From Bradyrhizobium sp. 21 (GTDB taxonomy: Bacteria; Pseudomonadota; Alphaproteobacteria; Rhizobiales; Xanthobacteraceae), in the NCBI RefSeq assembly GCF_023073335.1, contig NZ_JADPJG010000031.1:197798-261797 (forward strand): 64,000 bases of DNA, in the 5' to 3' direction. This document shows, in pieces, positions 61,519 to 64,000 of this stretch. Position 1 is the first letter of the stretch. Each line of letters opens with the position of its first letter. The notes beneath the pieces were generated by a model. It had not been told where the DNA came from and ran no database searches. It saw only the letters and a program-made list of their open reading frames with translations. The position numbers were made by a program, and so were the translations under genes.

Positions 61519-62336
61519 GCCGCGCTCTCCTGCGCCGGCGAGGCATCGTCGGGATCGACCAGCACCTCGTCCTCCTCGCCGAGATAGGCGCGCCTGACGT
61601 GGGGATCGGCGAGCACGGCGGCCGGATCGCCCTCGGCGATCTTGCGGCCGAAATCCAGCACCATGACGCGGTGGGAGATATCCATCACCACGCCCATGTC
61701 GTGCTCGATCATCACCACCGTCATCCCGAACTCCTCGTTGAGGTCGACGATGTAGCGGGCCATGTCCTCCTTTTCCTCGAAGTTCATGCCGGCCATGGGC
61801 TCGTCAAGGAGAATGAGACGCGGTTCCAGGGCCATGGCGCGCGCCAGCTCCACGCGCTTGCGCAGGCCGTAGGAGAGGGTGCCAGCTGGCGCTTTTCGCA
61901 CAGACTGCAGGTCGAGGAAGTCGATGATCTCCTCAACCTTGCGGCGATGCTCGAGCTCTTCCTTGCGCGCACCGGTGAGCCAGTACAGCGAGCCCGTGAG
62001 GAAATTGTTCTTCAACAGGTGATGGCGGCCGACCATGATGTTGTCGAGCACGCTCATATGGTGGAATAGCGCCAGGTTCTGGAAGGTGCGGCCGATGCCG
62101 AGCGAAGCGCGCGCATTGGGCGTCAGGCCGGTGATGTCGCGGCCCCGGTAGAACAGCTGGCCTTCGGTCGGCTTGTAGCGGCCGGAAATGCAGTTCACGA
62201 TCGAGGTCTTGCCGGCGCCGTTAGGACCGATGATCGAGAACAGCTCGCCTTCCCTGATGGCGAAGCCGACATCGGTCAGTGCACGAACGCCGCCGAATCG
62301 CAAGGACACGCCGCGCACTTCAAGACTGGTAGCCAC
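61515..62336 (-). CDS. livG: LIV-type ABC transporter ATPase LivG
   Basis: 273 aa ABC ATPase. Walker A IIGPNGAGKTSIVNCIS, the LivG-type signature LSYGLRKRVELARAMALEP, Walker B ILLDEPMAGMNFEEK and VVMIEHDMGVVMDISHRVMV are present. GTG at 62336 is chosen over an earlier in-frame start at 62459 because a GGAGGGA ribosome site lies 7-8 bases upstream. First gene of the six-gene operon and divergent from the Crp/Fnr gene. Confidence 0.88.
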   Translation of the reverse strand: MATSLEVRGVSLRFGGVRALTDVGFAIREGELFSIIGPNGAGKTSIVNCISGRYKPTEGQLFYRGRDITGLTPNARASLGIGRTFQNLALFHHMSVLDNIMVGRHHLLKNNFLTGSLYWLTGARKEELEHRRKVEEIIDFLDLQSVRKAPAGTLSYGLRKRVELARAMALEPRLILLDEPMAGMNFEEKEDMARYIVDLNEEFGMTVVMIEHDMGVVMDISHRVMVLDFGRKIAEGDPAAVLADPHVRRAYLGEEDEVLVDPDDASPAQESAA

Positions 62337-62666
62337 CAAACGAATCCCTCCCGGTGATGGCGCATTCAGTGGCGCTCTTCGTCCGTTTCTCTTGGGCGAT
62401 CCTAGTACGGCTGTGCCGGTCAGGCCATGCAGCAGATGGTCCCGACCGAGCCGCGCCACTCTCGTTCCCCTTTGGGATCAAAAGCCGCATCGTCCAAGGT
62501 GGTCCTCAATAGGGGAAAGCGCTATTTAGAAATGTCTCCCGGCTGACAATTCTGCGACAAAGTTTTCGGGCGATAGCAGCCTCCGTCTTTCGTCGGATGG
62601 TGGTCGAAACAAGCATGCTGCATTGCAGCAGAAGGAGTGACGTACGGTGCGGCTGGCTTCGGGATC
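62337..62666. other. Divergent control region between livG and a Crp/Fnr regulator gene
   Basis: 330 bases. It must contain promoters for both directions. On the - strand TTGTCA followed after 15 bases by TAAATA (near 62524-62555) could be the livG-side promoter. No clear FNR/Crp half-site pair (TTGAT-N4-ATCAA or TGTGA-N6-TCACA) was recognised. The regulator next door could bind here. Confidence 0.4.
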
Positions 62667-63341
62667 ATGATTTCAGAGGATCAACTGAAGCGCGTCGCCG
62701 CCTGGTCGCGCGAGCTCACGCAAGCGGAGATCGAGGTCGCGCGTACCGGGATCACGGAGCGGTCGTTCGGCACCGGCGAGACCGTGTTCATGCGCGGCGA
62801 CACGTTCGATTACTGGGCCGGCATGGTCTTTGGCCTGGCCCGGATGGGCGGGGTCTCGCGCGACGGCAAGGAGACCAGCCTTGCCGGATTGACGGCCGGG
62901 GCCTGGTTCGGCGAAGGCAGCGTGCTCAAGAACGAGCCGCGCCGCTATGACGTGGTCGCGCTGCGCAACAGCCGCATCGCGCTGATGGAGCGCAGCGCCT
63001 TCATGTGGCTGTTCGAGAACAGCGTCGGCTTCAACCGCTTCCTGGTACGCCAGCTCAACGAGCGGCTCGGCCAGTTCATCGGCATGCTCGAGGTCAACCG
63101 CACGCTCGATGCCACCGCGCGCCTCGCCCGCAGCATCGCCTCGCTGTTCAACCCGATCCTCTATCCGGAATCGACCGCGCATCTGGAGATCACCCAGGAG
63201 GAGATCGGCGCGCTCTCCGGCATGTCCCGGCAGAATGCCAATCGCGCGCTGAACAGGCTGGAGAAGGAGGGCTTGCTCCGGCTCGAATATGGCGGGGTGA
63301 CGATCTTGGATATCGATCGGCTGCGTGGGTATGGAGACTAG
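62667..63341 (+). CDS. Crp/Fnr-family transcriptional regulator
   Basis: 224 aa. The N-terminal cyclic-nucleotide-like domain (FGTGETVFMRGD, AGAWFGEGSVL, DVVALRNSRIALM) lacks the cysteines of Fnr and has no clear cAMP-binding Arg motif. The C-terminal helix-turn-helix is EIGALSGMSRQNANRALNRL at about residues 178-197. ATG 62667 (MISEDQ) is used. A GTG at 62637 is an alternative but overlaps its own ribosome site. It is divergent from the LIV-type operon, so regulation of it is a reasonable guess. Confidence 0.82.
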   Translation: MISEDQLKRVAAWSRELTQAEIEVARTGITERSFGTGETVFMRGDTFDYWAGMVFGLARMGGVSRDGKETSLAGLTAGAWFGEGSVLKNEPRRYDVVALRNSRIALMERSAFMWLFENSVGFNRFLVRQLNERLGQFIGMLEVNRTLDATARLARSIASLFNPILYPESTAHLEITQEEIGALSGMSRQNANRALNRLEKEGLLRLEYGGVTILDIDRLRGYGD

Positions 63342-63387
63342 GGCGTGTACTCATAAAGTGGGCTTCAGACGCTTAAGCCGAAGTCGC

Positions 63388-63427
63388 ACCGCTCGGTCCT
63401 CATCGACTGCTTTTGACCCCGAGCGGT
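63388..63427. repeat. Inverted repeat between convergent genes
   Basis: Perfect 9-base arms: ACCGCTCGG at 63388-63396 and CCGAGCGGT at 63419-63427 with a 22-base loop. It lies between the convergent Crp/Fnr and VOC genes. The loop is long and there is no T-run, so a terminator role is weak. It could be a fragment of a dispersed repeat. Confidence 0.3.
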
Positions 63428-63458
63428 CACCCCCCAAGTGGGATTGCTCGGTTGAAAG

Positions 63459-63893
63459 CTATCTTTTTCCCAAGTCTTGCGCGAAGCGCAGAAGGTAGCC
63501 GTCGGGGTCCTGCACCAAAAACTGCCTGTTGCCTCGCTCCTCACCGGCAATCCGATACCAGGCATCGTGACATTCCCTGTAGAGCGGCCATTCTGCATTC
63601 TTTAAAGCGTCGAGAAGTGGCGCGACGGAGCCGACAAAGATTTGGAAGTTGATACCGCGCCCCAGTGGTCGGTCCAAAACACCAGTTTGCCAATGACCAC
63701 TGTGCTGTCTGAGCATGACCTGCGCACCCTGAAACTCCAAGTACACGAATTGACTTTCAGGCCGCTGATAAGCGATCCGGAAGCCGAGGATATCACACCA
63801 GAACGTTATGCTCTGATGCAGGTCGAACACATCCATTTCCGGGACCAGATGAGCAAAGCCGCCAGCGGGTAATCTTTCTTCTGACACAGCCAT
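63459..63893 (-). CDS. VOC-family (glyoxalase/bleomycin-resistance-like) protein
   Basis: 144 aa. Two beta-alpha-beta modules of the VOC fold: the first is HLVPEMDVFDLHQSITFWCD, then ILGFRIAYQRPESQFVYLEF; the second is INFQIFVGSVAPLLDAL, WYRIAGEERGNRQFLVQDP and DGYLLRFAQDLG. The size and ending DPDGYLLRF are typical of small bleomycin-binding-like proteins. Substrate unknown. ATG 63893 is chosen over TTG 63902. Confidence 0.82.
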   Translation of the reverse strand: MAVSEERLPAGGFAHLVPEMDVFDLHQSITFWCDILGFRIAYQRPESQFVYLEFQGAQVMLRQHSGHWQTGVLDRPLGRGINFQIFVGSVAPLLDALKNAEWPLYRECHDAWYRIAGEERGNRQFLVQDPDGYLLRFAQDLGKR

Positions 63894-63985
63894 CGCCTGC
63901 AAAGTCCTCGCTCGTTTTGTGCCGCGGCAGATTTCGCGATTTCATATTGAGATACGCAATCAAAACAACGATCGCAGCGTTGGAG

Positions 63986-64000
63986 ATGACGAATGCTGAA
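63986..64000 (+). CDS. Possible start of a gene running off the window
   Basis: ATG 63986 is followed by ACG AAT GCT GAA to the last base, with TTGGAG just upstream as a possible ribosome site. Only five codons are visible, so this is a guess. The preceding 90 bases between the VOC gene and here are relatively A+T-rich, as a promoter region might be. Confidence 0.25.

Overview
The window is a G+C-rich alphaproteobacterial chromosome segment, most likely from the Bradyrhizobium/Rhodopseudomonas group. The clues are the overall composition, a T2SS protein of the rhizobial GspC/GspN type, a 49-bp palindromic repeat of a kind I associate with bradyrhizobia, and a LIV-type transporter operon that carries acyl-CoA ligase genes. 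Species-level assignment is inference.

Layout. (1) 1-6550: the end of a type II secretion operon (gspK 3' end, gspL, gspM), a large autotransporter on the opposite strand, then a GspC/GspN-like protein. (2) 6755-16245, + strand: a surface-polysaccharide block with a Wzx flippase, an AsnB-type amidotransferase, glycosyltransferases, a hexapeptide acyltransferase, a methyltransferase, an SDR epimerase and an O-antigen polymerase/ligase-like protein. (3) 16341-32964, - strand: UDP-xylose synthase, a GT2, two KpsC/S-like proteins and a second Wzx, then a nearly complete legionaminic-acid operon read LegB-LegC-LegG-LegI-formyltransferase-PtmE-PtmF-LegF-PtmA. A fused nucleotidyltransferase/HAD phosphatase lies upstream. 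(4) 33113-40907: a large polytopic membrane protein, a methyltransferase, two related unknown proteins with a membrane protein, and a polyprenyl-phosphate-type GT2. (5) 41138-45264, + strand: RfbF, RfbG, a C-methyltransferase-like protein and a Gfo/Idh oxidoreductase, which look like a CDP-deoxysugar branch. (6) 45275-52494, - strand: a second ulosonic-acid-like operon with CBS-GHMP kinase, NeuB fused to a TIM barrel, a CMP-sugar synthetase, SDR, TIM-barrel isomerase, SDR and a PtmA-like SDR. It has no 4,6-dehydratase, aminotransferase or hydrolysing epimerase. (7) 52737-62336: a PaaK-like ligase, an AGE-family epimerase, and a LIV-type ABC transporter operon with a long-chain acyl-CoA synthetase inside it. 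A Crp/Fnr regulator is divergent from it. (8) The end: a VOC-family protein and the possible start of another gene.

How it fits together. Regions 2-6 probably make and export one or two surface glycans (O-antigen or capsule). The window encodes at least two CMP-activated ulosonic acids, UDP-xylose and a CDP-6-deoxyhexose derivative, plus transferases, two flippases and one polymerase/ligase candidate. The most unusual part is the second ulosonic operon, with two uncommon fusion proteins. Its kinase carries a CBS pair resembling the one on the legionaminic-pathway nucleotidyltransferase. No tRNA, rRNA, CRISPR array or intact insertion sequence was seen.
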